DNA of 39,623 bases from a virus: positions 1 through 39,623 of the IMG/VR virus record IMGVR_UViG_3300020455_001391. One strand, written 5' to 3'. The translations under genes were made by a program, and so were the position numbers. This document shows, piece after piece, positions 1 to 8,133 of the stretch. Every line of letters starts with the position of its first letter. Positions within the stretch are counted from its first letter, which is position 1. A model generated the notes under the pieces. It made no database searches, was not told the origin of the DNA, and saw only the letters and a list, made by a program, of their open reading frames with translations.

Positions 1-972
1 TTAAGATGGATTTAATTTTTGCTGCTCTAATAATGCCATTCTTGCCTCCAAGTTGTTCAAACGGCTGAATAAATCGCCTGGGCGCGGAATCTGGCGGCTT
101 ATCACTGCTTTAAATTCCCATGTCTCCAGAATCTGCTCACTTTCGAGAATGATTGGCGGATATTCTCCGTTTTTATTGTCGGAGTTACAAATCAGCTTAT
201 TATTCTCTCTGATCCGGTTGAGGCAACGCTTCACTATTATTCCCTCATCCCGGCTGATAACAACGTAAACCCGCCAATCTATTACCTCTAAGGGGCTTTC
301 AACATATTGGGCTATTACAATGTCGGACGGGTATAGACCTCGCCCCTCTTCTGCGAGCATAGAGTAACCTTGCACCTCAAAAGCCCTAAAAACCCCGTTT
401 TGAAGCGTTGGGACGCCAAAAGCCGGAAGACTTTCAATGTACTCAGGATCGTGAAGACCTACTAAATAGCCTGCGGCTGCCTTTACTGGTACAAAAATGA
501 TGTTCTCAGCTCCAGAATTATCTACTGTAACGAGCACGGGTTTGCTGATGACCTTAGTATATGCCTCTTGTGGCTCTCTGACAAGGGGTAAGGTAGAATG
601 TTGTGGATTTGAATTGATATTAGGCTCTACCTTACCCCTGACCTTACCCGTAACCTTACCCTCTTCTGTGTACACCTTTTTTGTAGTGGAATTGAATTGT
701 TTTTCAGATAATAGGTGTACATCATGAGGGTTAGATAGGTGTACATCTTTTTCAGGCTTAATCATATCACCTTTTCCGGTGATTAACCACTCTATATTGA
801 TATCAGGGTATTCATGGATAATTTTCGATATCCACTTACTCTGAATATCAGTATCATTCTTAAAAGCACGGCTAATAGCACCGCTAGAGACACCAATACT
901 TAATTCAAATTGGCGAATGCTGATATCTTTCGATACCACATAATCCCTTAAACGGCTTACTATTTGCGACAT
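1..972 (-). CDS. LexA/CI-type phage repressor (S24 peptidase)
   Basis: Likely immunity repressor of the prophage. Residues 1-70 form a helix-turn-helix domain (SIRQFELSIGVSSGAISRAF near 18-37). Residues 75-150 are a variable linker with repeats. The C-terminal half is an S24 peptidase: Ala-Gly cleavage site in AAAGYL (about 165-170), catalytic Ser204 in GYSM and Lys248 in IIVKRC. It faces left and diverges from the early operon, as Mu c does, but Mu c is not of this family. By family knowledge, RecA-stimulated self-cleavage would couple induction to DNA damage. The stop codon is the first three bases of the window, so the gene is complete; 323 aa. Confidence 0.93.
   Translation of the reverse strand: MSQIVSRLRDYVVSKDISIRQFELSIGVSSGAISRAFKNDTDIQSKWISKIIHEYPDINIEWLITGKGDMIKPEKDVHLSNPHDVHLLSEKQFNSTTKKVYTEEGKVTGKVRGKVEPNINSNPQHSTLPLVREPQEAYTKVISKPVLVTVDNSGAENIIFVPVKAAAGYLVGLHDPEYIESLPAFGVPTLQNGVFRAFEVQGYSMLAEEGRGLYPSDIVIAQYVESPLEVIDWRVYVVISRDEGIIVKRCLNRIRENNKLICNSDNKNGEYPPIILESEQILETWEFKAVISRQIPRPGDLFSRLNNLEARMALLEQQKLNPS
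586..747. repeat. Short repeats inside the repressor linker
   Basis: Three tandem copies of ACCTTACCC begin at 629, 641 and 653 (exact 12-bp period), with an inverted copy at 586-594. A 13-bp direct repeat (ATAGGTGTACATC) lies at 711-723 and 735-747, and its core recurs inverted near 669-677. They encode the GKV/TGKV/RGKV and DVHL repeats of the linker. They may be linker expansions or extra binding sites; the sequence does not decide. Confidence 0.7.
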
Positions 973-1059
973 TTTAAACTATATGATGAGAATTATCCAA
1001 ATTATTTTTTTCTGTTTGGAGAATTATCATTACAATTGTACTTAGAGACGAGTACAAAT
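973..1059. promoter_or_regulatory. Divergent operator/promoter region of the immunity switch
   Basis: An AT-rich 87-bp gap separates the repressor start (972) from the small HTH gene (1060). GAGAATTATC occurs at 988-997 and 1019-1028, 31 bp apart (about three helical turns). TACAATTGTA at 1031-1040 is a perfect palindrome. TTGTACT (1036-1042) and AGTACAA (1051-1057) form a perfect 7-bp inverted repeat around 8 bp. A 9/10 match to the inverted decamer lies at 817-826 inside the repressor gene. The elements suit two DNA-binding proteins. No convincing core promoter could be assigned. Confidence 0.65.
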
Positions 1060-1302
1060 ATGAAGACTTTAGCTGAAATAAAAAATCAGGCCACTGGCGA
1101 GGACTATAGAACAATAGCCAACGCAGTGGGAAAGAGCGTGGAGCTTATCAAGAAGATAGTGGCAGAGAAGAGAACAGATACCTGCAATGTTCAACTGGCC
1201 TTCAACATACACTTTAAACACAAGGAAGACCTAGAGGAAATAGCCTTGGAAAAAGCCAAAAAACTTAAGGAAGAATTAGAGGCCATAAATGAAGAGGCCT
1301 AA
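1060..1302 (+). CDS. Small HTH DNA-binding protein (Ner/Cro-like by position)
   Basis: An 80-residue protein with an N-terminal helix-turn-helix-like segment (DYRTIANAVGKSVELIKKIV, about 15-34) and a charged C-terminal helix rich in Lys and Glu. It is the first rightward gene, immediately before the transposase, where Mu carries ner, the negative regulator of early transcription. Homology to Ner is not claimed. The start at 1060 follows an A-rich leader; the upstream ATG at 964 would overlap the repressor start and translate the whole operator, so it is rejected. Confidence 0.7.
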   Translation: MKTLAEIKNQATGEDYRTIANAVGKSVELIKKIVAEKRTDTCNVQLAFNIHFKHKEDLEEIALEKAKKLKEELEAINEEA

Positions 1303-1318
1303 AGACTCTCTCTATCTA

Positions 1319-1358
1319 AGCGGGGGCGAAGTGCCGTGTCGTGTACAGACCCCCCGCT
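1319..1358 (+). promoter_or_regulatory. GC-rich hairpin enclosing the transposase start codon
   Basis: AGCGGGGG (1319-1326) pairs perfectly with CCCCCGCT (1351-1358) around a 24-nt loop. The loop contains the GTG start of the transposase at 1336. Such a stem in the mRNA would hinder initiation and could limit transposase synthesis. Confidence 0.55.
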
Positions 1359-3729
1359 ATTTAAAACACTAAATGCAGTAAGCTTGATAATTGAAGGTAA
1401 CGATATATGGCTGTTCTCTCAAGACCTGATAGGCTCGTTTGGATTTGATTCAAACACGGTCAAAACAGGGATGAAGAGAAACCGTCAAGGCTCTAAGAGT
1501 TGGGTTCACCGCATAGCTGAACACGATGCAAGGGAGAGGTTGATCAGTTACAACAGTCTTCCTGATTCGGCCAAACAGAAACTTCCACCTAAAGAGGAGC
1601 TATTGCAAGAGGCCCAGGTGAACAGTGTGCAGCGTGCCGCTTATGACAGAGAGGAAGTTGTTGCCAATATTCAGTATTTCATTGAACAAAAATATTACTC
1701 TCCTGCTGATCTGTTTGTATTTCAAAAGCAGGGTTTAAGCAAGAATAAAGCTTTTGACCTTAGCCGGGCGGCTGCCTGTCTAAGATTCTTGAACGAATAC
1801 AAAACCAAGACTGCAACCCGCGAGATTGGTTTTGAGACTAAGAAAGATTTACGCGAGGCAGTGCTGAAGTACTACCTCGATAAAGTCCACAACCCCCATA
1901 CCCATAAGTATAAGTTTTGGTACGGCTTTAAAGTGAGCAATTACGCCACTTTACAGCAGCGCGAATTGGATTGGAGCAATGCCATTAAAACGGTTATTGA
2001 AGCCCATTCGAACGAACCAAAATTTAAACAGGATCAACTGGCCTATGATGCCGCATTGGCCAGCCTGATTCCTTCTCACTTCGATAACCAAAATAGACGG
2101 GTGATCGGGAAAGTGACCGACCCGGATAGCCCAGGTATTCTGAAGGGTGGACGAATAGACATCAAAGAATATCACGCGGCCATATTAACCAATATAGCCA
2201 TGAACCCCGGCAAGGGGAATATTTTCGATCATGAGGTAATTCACATGATGTACGCTCTTCGCTGCAAAAAGGACGGAGTTAGACCTTGCAGCCTGAGCGC
2301 AGTGAAGTACTTTCTGAGCGAGCCTGAGGTTGAGGAAGTGATAACCCGGGAGCGTCATGGCTTTGCAGAAATTGACAAGAGTATATTACCTCATACTCAT
2401 GGCCTGAAGCCTCTGGCCGCATTGGCGAAAGGTGGATATGATGGTTTGAGTATTGACTTCTACACTGAAACGGTAATTACTGACAAGCAAGGCAAGCAAA
2501 AGACCGGACAGGTGATGCTGAATGTTGTTGCGGTTTGGGATTACTACTCCGAAGCAATTACAGGCTTTGATATTGGCATAGTGGAGAGTGGTGAAATGGT
2601 TAGAACCATGTACCGAAACCACTTGAACACTGTTGGCCGCAGCTACATAGAAATTGAGAGTGACCGATTTAGTGGAAACAAGATGGATGACACTCAACGA
2701 GTGTTTGAGCATTGCTGTCAATACGTGACCATGCCTGCCCCTAATGATCCAAATGGAAAGGCCGCCAACCCTAAAGCGAGATTTGTGGAGCGATTGGTTC
2801 AGGAGCTTAACCGCCTGACTCAACATGTGGAAGGTTGGAAAGGTAGCAACATAAGAAGCCAGCGCGATAAGAACAGGATTCAAAACCAAGATTACAGAGG
2901 TGAGGCAATTGGCAGCTTTGCAGAGGCTGTTGATCAGATAGTGAAGCTTGTGAACATCTACAACTTCAAGGCTCTAAAGAAACTTGATGGCGGCTGCCGT
3001 TGGGACAAACTGATGTCTAACATTCACCCGGATGCGAAGGTGATTGACCCGACCGCCATGCCGATGCTCTTTAACCGATGGACTAAGAAGCAAATTCAGA
3101 ACGAGGTTCTGAAAGTTACGATCAACCGTAAGACCTACGAATATGATTTTAACGGCTATGAGAGGCACCTGCCCAAGATTGGCCGCAGCCGCACCGTGAG
3201 GCTTTACTACGATGAAACCGATATGAGTTCGGTTGATGTGTACGCAATGGCCGACCCTAAAAACCCGAACATTCTTGAGGGTGACGTTTACCTCGATACT
3301 ATTCCGGCCTTGAAGAGAGGCTATAAAGATAAGGCAAGCCAAAGCCGCTTAGATATGGCTGTTCACATGAAACAGACCATGAGAAGAAAAGAGAAAACGG
3401 ACTACTTGGAGCGTAAGGAGCTGGAAGTTGAAGCCTCTCTATATGGGATTGACATTGGAGGCCTTGACATAAAGACCGCCAAGCAAAGAATTGAGGGAGC
3501 GAGAGCTACAAGAAGCGAGGAGTTCATTCCTGCAATGGAGGAGCTATATGCTGAGGCTTTGGCGCGACCTGAGGCACAATCTGCCGCTAACTATTACACC
3601 GATAGAATTGTGACTGCCAGAGGCATGAAGCCAGCGACCAAAAAGACACAGGCCGAGGTGAAAAGCGAAGAGCAAAGGAAACGGGATTTTGTGGCTAAGA
3701 GAGCAGAGCGTAAGCGGGGAAGGAAATAG
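1336..3729 (+). CDS. MuA-type DDE transposase
   Basis: Catalyses strand transfer for lysogenic integration and replicative transposition. The 797-residue protein has an N-terminal DNA-binding region (1-90), further helical DNA-binding segments (about 100-290), an RNase H-fold catalytic core and a C-terminal beta-barrel plus basic tail. Likely catalytic residues are D374 (SIDF), D443 (IESDRFSGNK) and E485 (ARFVERLVQ), matching the MuA order, with a conserved-looking Trp-Asp strand (VAVWDYY, near 400) between the two Asp. The only plausible start is GTG 1336, because the first in-frame ATG comes 45 residues later, inside the N-terminal domain. The HTH gene's TAA at 1300 is in the same frame, 36 bases upstream. 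Confidence 0.95.
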   Translation: MSCTDPPLFKTLNAVSLIIEGNDIWLFSQDLIGSFGFDSNTVKTGMKRNRQGSKSWVHRIAEHDARERLISYNSLPDSAKQKLPPKEELLQEAQVNSVQRAAYDREEVVANIQYFIEQKYYSPADLFVFQKQGLSKNKAFDLSRAAACLRFLNEYKTKTATREIGFETKKDLREAVLKYYLDKVHNPHTHKYKFWYGFKVSNYATLQQRELDWSNAIKTVIEAHSNEPKFKQDQLAYDAALASLIPSHFDNQNRRVIGKVTDPDSPGILKGGRIDIKEYHAAILTNIAMNPGKGNIFDHEVIHMMYALRCKKDGVRPCSLSAVKYFLSEPEVEEVITRERHGFAEIDKSILPHTHGLKPLAALAKGGYDGLSIDFYTETVITDKQGKQKTGQVMLNVVAVWDYYSEAITGFDIGIVESGEMVRTMYRNHLNTVGRSYIEIESDRFSGNKMDDTQRVFEHCCQYVTMPAPNDPNGKAANPKARFVERLVQELNRLTQHVEGWKGSNIRSQRDKNRIQNQDYRGEAIGSFAEAVDQIVKLVNIYNFKALKKLDGGCRWDKLMSNIHPDAKVIDPTAMPMLFNRWTKKQIQNEVLKVTINRKTYEYDFNGYERHLPKIGRSRTVRLYYDETDMSSVDVYAMADPKNPNILEGDVYLDTIPALKRGYKDKASQSRLDMAVHMKQTMRRKEKTDYLERKELEVEASLYGIDIGGLDIKTAKQRIEGARATRSEEFIPAMEELYAEALARPEAQSAANYYTDRIVTARGMKPATKKTQAEVKSEEQRKRDFVAKRAERKRGRK

Positions 3730-3759
3730 TACTGAGTATTGAGATAATAGATCACAGCT

Positions 3760-3987
3760 ATGAATAAAGAACGAAGACAACGAATTAACTACGCAATTGA
3801 AGCCTTGGAGAACCTTACAGTTCATGTTGAGGAAGTTGCTGTAGATGAAGAAGAGGCCTTTTTCAATATGCCTGAATCACTTCAGGAGTCAGAAAAAGGA
3901 GAAAGAATGCAAGAAGTTATCGATGAGCTAAACGAGGTTTCTACCGAGTTGGCTGATATGATCGATAGGTTAAAAAATTGCCTCTAA
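3760..3987 (+). CDS. Small acidic phage protein, unknown function
   Basis: A 75-residue, strongly acidic, probably all-helical protein. It contains the pattern NMPESLQESEKGERM (about 36-50), which I recognise from a widespread family of small mobile-element proteins without known function. It sits between the transposase and its partner ATPase and is followed by a strong hairpin at 3992-4015. ATG 3760 is the only sensible start. Confidence 0.75.
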   Translation: MNKERRQRINYAIEALENLTVHVEEVAVDEEEAFFNMPESLQESEKGERMQEVIDELNEVSTELADMIDRLKNCL

Positions 3988-3991
3988 AAGA

Positions 3992-4015
3992 TGGCCGGGG
4001 ATGCCGCCCCGGCCA
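3992..4015 (+). terminator. Strong hairpin between the acidic protein and MuB-like genes
   Basis: TGGCCGGGG (3992-4000) pairs perfectly with CCCCGGCCA (4007-4015) around a 6-nt loop. No T run follows, so it is more likely an attenuator, pause or mRNA-processing structure than an intrinsic terminator. It could set the ratio of A to B transcripts. Confidence 0.5.
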
Positions 4016-4067
4016 CTGAATAGGCTCCTGGATATAAAGTCCACAATAACAATTAAAACAAACATTT

Positions 4068-5036
4068 ATGATCACAGAAACCCAAAAACTTGACGAAGCC
4101 CAAAAGGAGGCTATCGTTGAAGCTGCTGAGACTTACATGAGAAGTAAGGCCACAGTAAACAACCCTAAGGGGTTGAGCCAAGCAAAACTAGCGAAACTCG
4201 CTGACATTCATCCTGCTTACCTGAGTGCGATGGTTAACCGTAACTGGAACAACATGAAGGCTGGAGGTAAACTGGTCGAAATATCGGATCAGTACTTTCA
4301 CAAGCTTGCTATTGCTATTGCCTTTGAGATTGAGGAAGTAGTTTGGAAACACTTCAACCTGTACAATCAGGAGCTTTGCGAATTCGCTTTTATTGACGCA
4401 AGAGACACCAAGTTGCCTCACGCTATTGATGGAGCTACAGGACTTGGTAAGTCTCACAGCGTAACCCGGTATTTAACCGAGAACCCTGAGTTTACCTATG
4501 TAGTGACCTGTGCGGATGATATGACCGCGAAAGGCTTTATACGAGCACTCGCAAGAGCTGTTGGAGTAAATGATGAAGGCACTACGATGGACATTCGATT
4601 GGCCATTGTTAAGAAGCTACAGCACGAACAGAATGCTCTAATCATAATTGATGAAGCTGAGAACCTTAAAGATAGAAGTTGGGGATCGATCAAAGCTATG
4701 ATGGACTCTCTAAAGGGATTTTGTGGAATGGTTTTGATTGGTGCCAACGATTTCGAGAAGACTCTTGAAACAAAGGCAAAGAGGAATAAAACCCCATTTC
4801 CTCAAGTGCTTAGAAGAATTCGAGAAGGTGGATTTGTTCAACTTACTTCGATGGAGAAAGCTGAGGTAGAAGATATCTGTATGGCGGTTGGAATCTACCA
4901 AAAGGAGATTATAGACATGCTTTACCAGCACTCTTCTAATGTTGGAGAATTGGAGGGTAATGTTAAAAAGCTCTTCCGAATGAGTGAGGAGATGGATGAG
5001 GTTGTTTCGTTGGACTTAGCTCAAAAAGTGCTATGA
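4068..5036 (+). CDS. MuB-type AAA+ ATPase, transposition target selector
   Basis: Partner of the transposase: by family, it binds target DNA cooperatively with ATP and delivers it to MuA. In 322 residues there is an N-terminal helix-turn-helix (LSQAKLAKLADIHPAYLSAM, 36-55), as in MuB, then a P-loop ATPase with Walker A GATGLGKS (122-129) and Walker B LIIIDEAE (191-198), and a C-terminal helical lid. Start ATG 4068 follows an A-rich leader. Its stop overlaps the next start in an ATGA arrangement, so the two genes are probably translationally coupled. Confidence 0.92.
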   Translation: MITETQKLDEAQKEAIVEAAETYMRSKATVNNPKGLSQAKLAKLADIHPAYLSAMVNRNWNNMKAGGKLVEISDQYFHKLAIAIAFEIEEVVWKHFNLYNQELCEFAFIDARDTKLPHAIDGATGLGKSHSVTRYLTENPEFTYVVTCADDMTAKGFIRALARAVGVNDEGTTMDIRLAIVKKLQHEQNALIIIDEAENLKDRSWGSIKAMMDSLKGFCGMVLIGANDFEKTLETKAKRNKTPFPQVLRRIREGGFVQLTSMEKAEVEDICMAVGIYQKEIIDMLYQHSSNVGELEGNVKKLFRMSEEMDEVVSLDLAQKVL

Positions 5037-5662
5037 GACGCATTGAACTAGCCCAGGAGATAGCCATTCTTAAGAAGAAACAGGCAATCAAAAACGCTCA
5101 CCTCCTACATATTGAAAATACTACCAATTGGCAGGGCGAGCTATATAATAGCAATCGGGATGCTCTCTTTGAGATTACTGAGGAGCTGGATAAGAAAATG
5201 GACGAATACTACTTCGTCTGTAAAACAGAAATCATTGAGATTGACTTGGAGCTAAGAAAGATTCAAGATGCTCTTCTCGCTGATCCTTTTGATTACAATG
5301 CGCTAATAGTTCAGGAGAAAGAAGCTAAGAGCAAGAGGCTGGAAATATGGGAAGAAATGAAATCAGTGCTTTGGGTTGAAGACTGCACACCTACCGAACA
5401 AATAGCTAAAAATTGTAGGAATTATGATCTGGCGGTATTGGGTCAGATTGTAGGCGTTGATCCGGCCACTCTTGGAGATGGTTGGGAAGTGAAAAAGACC
5501 TATGATGGTGAGAGGCTTGTGGATTGGGAGATTGTGATGAAAGATCGAATTAGAAGGGAATGCGAGGAGAAATGCAAGAACCCTGAGTGCCTACAAACGG
5601 CTTGTGTGGAGCATCAGAAGAAACTGACTGAAGAGGTAAGAAAGGAGGTTCATAATGGGTAA
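5033..5662 (+). CDS. Phage protein, unknown function
   Basis: A 209-residue, mostly helical, charged protein not recognised as a known family. The first 110 residues look like coiled coil. The C-terminus contains a cysteine cluster (CEEKCKNPECLQTACVEHQ) with C-x3-C-x4-C-x4-C-x2-H spacing that might bind zinc. It overlaps the MuB-like gene by ATGA and the next gene by 8 bases. It occupies the start of the region that in Mu carries semi-essential early genes. Confidence 0.8.
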   Translation: MRRIELAQEIAILKKKQAIKNAHLLHIENTTNWQGELYNSNRDALFEITEELDKKMDEYYFVCKTEIIEIDLELRKIQDALLADPFDYNALIVQEKEAKSKRLEIWEEMKSVLWVEDCTPTEQIAKNCRNYDLAVLGQIVGVDPATLGDGWEVKKTYDGERLVDWEIVMKDRIRRECEEKCKNPECLQTACVEHQKKLTEEVRKEVHNG

Positions 5663-6413
5663 GGTTAAGAAGTCAGAAGTTAGAAGTCAGAAGTCGGAAG
5701 AAACTGATTGGATTGTAGTGAAGTATTTTGATGATCACCTTGATGGTATAATTCAGTCAGGATTAACAGAAAATGAGGCTAGGGAAAAAGCTACGGAGTT
5801 GAATTCCTTCAACCATAAGCCATTTACATCCTATCAAGCAAGAAGAAAGGAGTCGGATAACAAATGGTCTACTGATATGGGGCGCGGAGTGGTTGGCACT
5901 TTTCATAAGAGCCTGATCAACATATTAGACCCTGACCCGGAGACAATATTCTTAGAAGATATTGTTCAGGGTTTGATTCATACTTGCCGATGGAATGGTC
6001 AGATAAAGCACTTCTATTCTGTGGCTCAGCACTCTCTGCATGTGGCTGGCTTGGTTTCAATTCAAAACCCTGAATTTGCTTTGCAAGCGTTGTTTCATGA
6101 TGCCTCGGAGGCCTTTATGAATGACCTTTCAAGCCCTGTTAAAGAACTACTGCCGGAGTATAAGAACCTTGAGGAAAGGCTAATGATTGCCATTGCAATT
6201 CGCTTTGGTTTCGATTGGCCGATTCATCCTGAGGTGAAGGAGCTTGATATGACTGTTCTTCAGATTGAACATCAAAACCTGAGAATGGGCGAAAACTATG
6301 CCTGCCACTATGAAGCTCCTGAAATGGTGTATTCAAAGTTTATGATCAGAGCGAAGCAATGGCTCGATTTCAGGGTTTGGAACAAAGTGAGAAAGGAGGC
6401 GAATCATGGCTAA
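5655..6413 (+). CDS. HD-domain phosphohydrolase (YfbR-like) with N-terminal extension
   Basis: Probable metal-dependent nucleotide phosphohydrolase. Residues 75-240 contain the HD signature: H126 in AQHS, H148-D149 in LFHDASEAF and D198 in KELDM. YfbR-type members dephosphorylate deoxynucleotides, so a role in the nucleotide pool during phage replication is plausible. Residues 1-20 are encoded by a heptanucleotide repeat, and residues 18-65 form a small extra domain. GGAGG lies directly before the start; the 8-base start/stop overlap with the upstream gene recurs throughout this cassette. 252 aa. Confidence 0.85.
   Translation: MGKVKKSEVRSQKSEETDWIVVKYFDDHLDGIIQSGLTENEAREKATELNSFNHKPFTSYQARRKESDNKWSTDMGRGVVGTFHKSLINILDPDPETIFLEDIVQGLIHTCRWNGQIKHFYSVAQHSLHVAGLVSIQNPEFALQALFHDASEAFMNDLSSPVKELLPEYKNLEERLMIAIAIRFGFDWPIHPEVKELDMTVLQIEHQNLRMGENYACHYEAPEMVYSKFMIRAKQWLDFRVWNKVRKEANHG
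5669..5700. repeat. Heptanucleotide repeat GAAGNNN, copy 1
   Basis: Four consecutive 7-bp units starting with GAAG (GAAGTCA, GAAGTTA, GAAGTCA, GAAGTCG) followed by a further GAAG. The unit is not a multiple of three, yet the array is translated in the HD protein N-terminus (KKSEVRSQKSEE). Similar four-unit arrays lie at 11341-11368 and 26371-26398. Confidence 0.8.
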
Positions 6414-6675
6414 CGCAATCGACAGAGGGGCTGTAAATGTGGCTAAAATATTAATACCTGCTAGTATTATTGATCACAGCTACAAGGTTCTTTCATTAAG
6501 ACATGAGTATGCAAAAGGTGAGATTAACAGACAGTCTTTCACCTACTCAGTAGATATATCGAATGGAGGCTTAATCATTGATTTTGTAGAAATGGGACGT
6601 GTTGAAATTGCTCCGGCTGAATTAGTAAAAGCCTGTTTTATAGCTCTTGAAGGGAAGGAGGTAAATCATGGCTAG
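6406..6675 (+). CDS. Phage protein, unknown function
   Basis: An 89-residue protein with no recognised domain. The pattern of short hydrophobic strands (FTYSVDISNGGLIIDFVEMG) suggests a small alpha/beta fold. Start ATG 6406 is preceded by GGAGG and overlaps the HD gene stop by 8 bases; its own stop overlaps the next start by 8 bases. It belongs to the tightly coupled early cassette. Confidence 0.75.
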   Translation: MANAIDRGAVNVAKILIPASIIDHSYKVLSLRHEYAKGEINRQSFTYSVDISNGGLIIDFVEMGRVEIAPAELVKACFIALEGKEVNHG

Positions 6676-7315
6676 GAGGAGTAATGGGGTTCGTGATGTT
6701 TTGAACTGGAAGTTCAAATATTGGGATATGCCTTCAGAATGGGCTGCTCATTTTGGTGAATTGCCGGATCAGTTCAATATCTACATTGATGGAGATGCGG
6801 GGCATGGAAAAACCGAGTATGAAATGCAGATGTCTAAAATGATGGCTCAGTATTTCGGCAAGGTGCATCTTTTCAACTTTGAGCAAGGTAAGCACAATCA
6901 AATAACTAAAAGTGCCCAACGTAACAAATTTGAAGACCTTTTGAGTACGGGAAAATGGATGTATGCTCGTGATATAGTTACGCTTGATCAGGTGTATGAT
7001 AAACTCAAAAGGCCAAATTCTGGCAAGCTGATTCTGCTTGATTCTATCAGTTTCCTTGAGTTGAATTATGGAGAGGTAAGAGATTTGATAAAGGATTTTC
7101 CGAGAAAAAACTTTGCCTGTATTGCCTACAAGGCAGACTTTACCAAGTACAAGCCAATCCGGCATTTGTTTGATATCAAAATCAGAGTAGAGAATTTCAA
7201 AGCTGTTGTTCAGTCTTCCAGACATGGAGGCGGCAAGGAATGGATTATTTGGGATAAAAGTGCCGATTGGAAGAAAGGAACGCTATTCGAAGAGAAAGGA
7301 GGTTCCAATGGCTGA
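6668..7315 (+). CDS. P-loop ATPase, RecA-like core
   Basis: A 215-residue NTPase with Walker A GDAGHGKT (about 38-45) and Walker B KLILLDSIS (about 117-125). The LLDS ending of motif B resembles RecA/Sak4-type recombinases more than AAA+ proteins; the compact length fits single-domain phage ATPases. A role in recombination or replication is inferred from fold and from position among early genes with Gam. No DNA-binding domain can be named. It overlaps both neighbours by 8 bases with GGAGG before each start. Confidence 0.75.
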   Translation: MARRSNGVRDVLNWKFKYWDMPSEWAAHFGELPDQFNIYIDGDAGHGKTEYEMQMSKMMAQYFGKVHLFNFEQGKHNQITKSAQRNKFEDLLSTGKWMYARDIVTLDQVYDKLKRPNSGKLILLDSISFLELNYGEVRDLIKDFPRKNFACIAYKADFTKYKPIRHLFDIKIRVENFKAVVQSSRHGGGKEWIIWDKSADWKKGTLFEEKGGSNG

Positions 7316-7754
7316 TGCAAGGACTGACTTGTTTGAGTTTCGCAACCTTGTGAAATCTATGAGGGACGCGCAGAATGATTACTTCTCGGCAGTCAAGCTG
7401 AAAACTAACACTTACGAAAAGCTGAAGATTGCCCGAAAGCTAGAGAAGCAAGTTGATGGTGTCTGCACCTCTATTCTTCTCGATAAAAAGGAGCTCGAAC
7501 AGTCTACACTGTTTGAGCCAGTTAACTACTCCCTGATTGTGAAGAAAGGCCTCGTTGATCCGAGGGACTTGGTTAAGCTATACGGCAAGGAGGTTGAGCT
7601 TGAATACCTCACTAAAGACGGTTTACAATGGCTGCCTACCAAGGGCAGAGTGAACGCTGTTACTGTGAGACATGCGGAGCTTGAGAGGCTGCGAAACCTG
7701 AAGGTATCTGAGGAACTGGCGGAACTGATTGAGGAAGGAGGTTCTCATGCCTAA
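7308..7754 (+). CDS. Phage protein, unknown function
   Basis: A 148-residue protein. The first 60 residues look like a helical hairpin and the rest is mixed. No known family is recognised. ATG 7308 is chosen because GGAGG lies just upstream and gives the 8-base overlap seen at other junctions; upstream in-frame starts would run deep into the ATPase gene. It is part of the coupled early cassette. Confidence 0.75.
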   Translation: MADARTDLFEFRNLVKSMRDAQNDYFSAVKLKTNTYEKLKIARKLEKQVDGVCTSILLDKKELEQSTLFEPVNYSLIVKKGLVDPRDLVKLYGKEVELEYLTKDGLQWLPTKGRVNAVTVRHAELERLRNLKVSEELAELIEEGGSHA

Positions 7755-8133
7755 ATCTTTAATGGCGGTTCAAGGTCTTTTGAACAGGGTTCGAATGTCG
7801 GTTTTGGGAATACCAATGAGGGTAGAATTGAGAGAAGATAAACGCTATGAGAATGGCCGCCCATACCTTCAGGTTTGCTATAACGCTCCTTGCACTAAAA
7901 CAGGAATGGTTGAGACTTGGAAAGGCCGCAAATGGTATCTGTCTGAATTTATGACTGATGATGAAGTGATTAAGACCGCTTTTGCGGCCTTTAAAGCGGC
8001 TGTTGAGCATGAGGTTTTTGAGGGCTTTAAGGTAGACGGAAAGGTTCTATTCAACCCACATGTAAGCTTTGAGGCCTTGCTTTCGGTAACAGATCAGGAA
8101 GTTAAAAGAGAGGAGGTTCATCATGGTAATTGA
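7747..8133 (+). CDS. Conserved phage protein of Bacteroidota mobile elements
   Basis: A 128-residue protein. The stretch YLQVCYNAPCTKTG, then KGRKWYLSEFMTDDEV and HEVFEGFKVDGKVLFNPH, matches a pattern I recognise from Bacteroidota phages and mobile elements, with no known function. Start ATG 7747 is set by GGAGG and the 8-base overlap with the previous gene; an earlier in-frame start at 7729 ignores both. It overlaps the next gene by 11 bases. Confidence 0.8.
   Translation: MPKSLMAVQGLLNRVRMSVLGIPMRVELREDKRYENGRPYLQVCYNAPCTKTGMVETWKGRKWYLSEFMTDDEVIKTAFAAFKAAVEHEVFEGFKVDGKVLFNPHVSFEALLSVTDQEVKREEVHHGN

Noticed and set aside
586-661. Possible CRISPR-like array
   Set aside because: Units are only 9 bp with a 12-bp period inside a coding linker; no spacers and no cas genes.
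964-1059. Longer N-terminus for the small HTH gene from ATG 964
   Set aside because: It would overlap the repressor start and translate the whole operator, giving an aromatic-rich extension unlike a DNA-binding protein.
2386-2889. Antisense open frame of 167 codons within the transposase gene
   Set aside because: Its reverse complement is the conserved catalytic core of the transposase; the antisense product has no recognisable features.
6734-7225. Antisense open frame of 163 codons within the P-loop ATPase gene
   Set aside because: The plus strand encodes Walker motifs; the antisense frame is a shadow.
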